From positions 1 to 13,643 of the forward strand of contig BNUW01000063.1 of NCBI GenBank assembly GCA_025997655.1: DNA of 13,643 nucleotides, written 5' to 3'. Source of the DNA: Spirochaetia bacterium (GTDB lineage: Bacteria; Spirochaetota; Spirochaetia; Treponematales; Breznakiellaceae). Position 1 is the first letter of the stretch. Each line of letters opens with the position of its first letter. This document shows positions 13,558-13,643 of this stretch, in pieces. The position numbers were made by a program, and so were the translations under genes. The notes beneath the pieces were generated by a model. That model worked only from the letters and a program-made list of their open reading frames with translations. It did not search any database and was not told the DNA's origin.

Positions 13558-13643
13558 TTATAACCGTCTTATTCCAGCCTGCAAATAGGTCTGACGGCCC
13601 TGTTCGTACAGGTTATTCCCCCCGCTGTCGATGACCACCACCA
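13558..13643 (-). CDS. 3' end of an unidentified protein (5' end outside window)
   Basis: On the minus strand the frame read from 13641 is open to the window edge and ends with TAA at 13558-13560. The visible C-terminus reads VVVIDSGGNNLYEQG, then a tail ending RRL, which looks like real protein sequence, whereas the other two minus frames look poor or stop early. The family is not recognised from 27 residues. The stop lies 24 bases before the flavoprotein ATG, so the two genes may form one operon. Confidence 0.45.
   Translation of the reverse strand, partial: VVVIDSGGNNLYEQGRQTYLQAGIRRL

Noticed and set aside
13557-13584. TTGCAG-N16-TATAAA promoter for the flavoprotein gene
   Set aside because: The -35 is poor and it overlaps the end of the upstream reading frame, so an operon link explains the spacing as well.

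Overview
The window looks like a piece of a GC-rich, anaerobic spirochaete chromosome, most plausibly a free-living or gut Treponema-type organism. This is inferred from the lipobox lipoprotein, the Cadherin-like beta-sandwich surface protein, the hybrid-cluster protein with its Fe-S partner, and an intact histidine pathway that host-dependent treponemes usually lack. No marker gene proves the assignment.

Left part, plus strand: the 3' end of a secreted beta-sandwich protein (1-468); a 720-aa modular lipoprotein (483-2645) with its own terminator; a GC-rich intergenic stretch with a 20-bp inverted repeat (2803-2941); and a coiled-coil plus PD-(D/E)XK-like protein (3005-3664) whose N-terminus is built from a 33-bp tandem repeat.

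Middle, minus strand: a two-gene nitrosative-stress unit. It contains hcp (6099-4537) and a cysteine-rich 4Fe-4S protein (4482-3802). About 140 bp upstream of hcp lies a perfect CRP/FNR-type palindrome, GTGA-N6-TCAC, centred near -42 from a TATACT -10 box.

Right part, minus strand: a histidine operon in the order hisL, hisG, hisB, hisH, hisF, hisA-hisIE, hisC, then a radical SAM gene. The genes are packed with 4- to 12-nt overlaps or gaps. Together they cover PRPP to histidinol phosphate: HisG; HisE, HisI and HisA in one fused chain; HisH with HisF; HisB; HisC. Histidinol-phosphate phosphatase and HisD are not in the window. Upstream of hisG is a complete-looking histidine attenuator: a 28-codon leader peptide with six consecutive His codons, a 14-bp terminator followed by eight U, and upstream segments that can form the mutually exclusive protector and antiterminator pairings. 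The promoter is predicted to start transcription at or next to the leader-peptide AUG, so the leader may be translated from a leaderless mRNA.

Just upstream of the his promoter sits a 194-bp MITE-like palindromic element (12647-12840) with 18-bp perfect terminal inverted repeats and flush 10-bp direct repeats. It has a second 29-bp inverted repeat exactly on the same axis. Beyond it are an Fe-S-flavoprotein-like gene (13533-12892) and the 3' end of one more gene.

The strongest candidates for a second look are the his attenuator, the HisA-HisI-HisE fusion, the concentric palindromic element beside the his promoter, and the CRP/FNR-type site of hcp.
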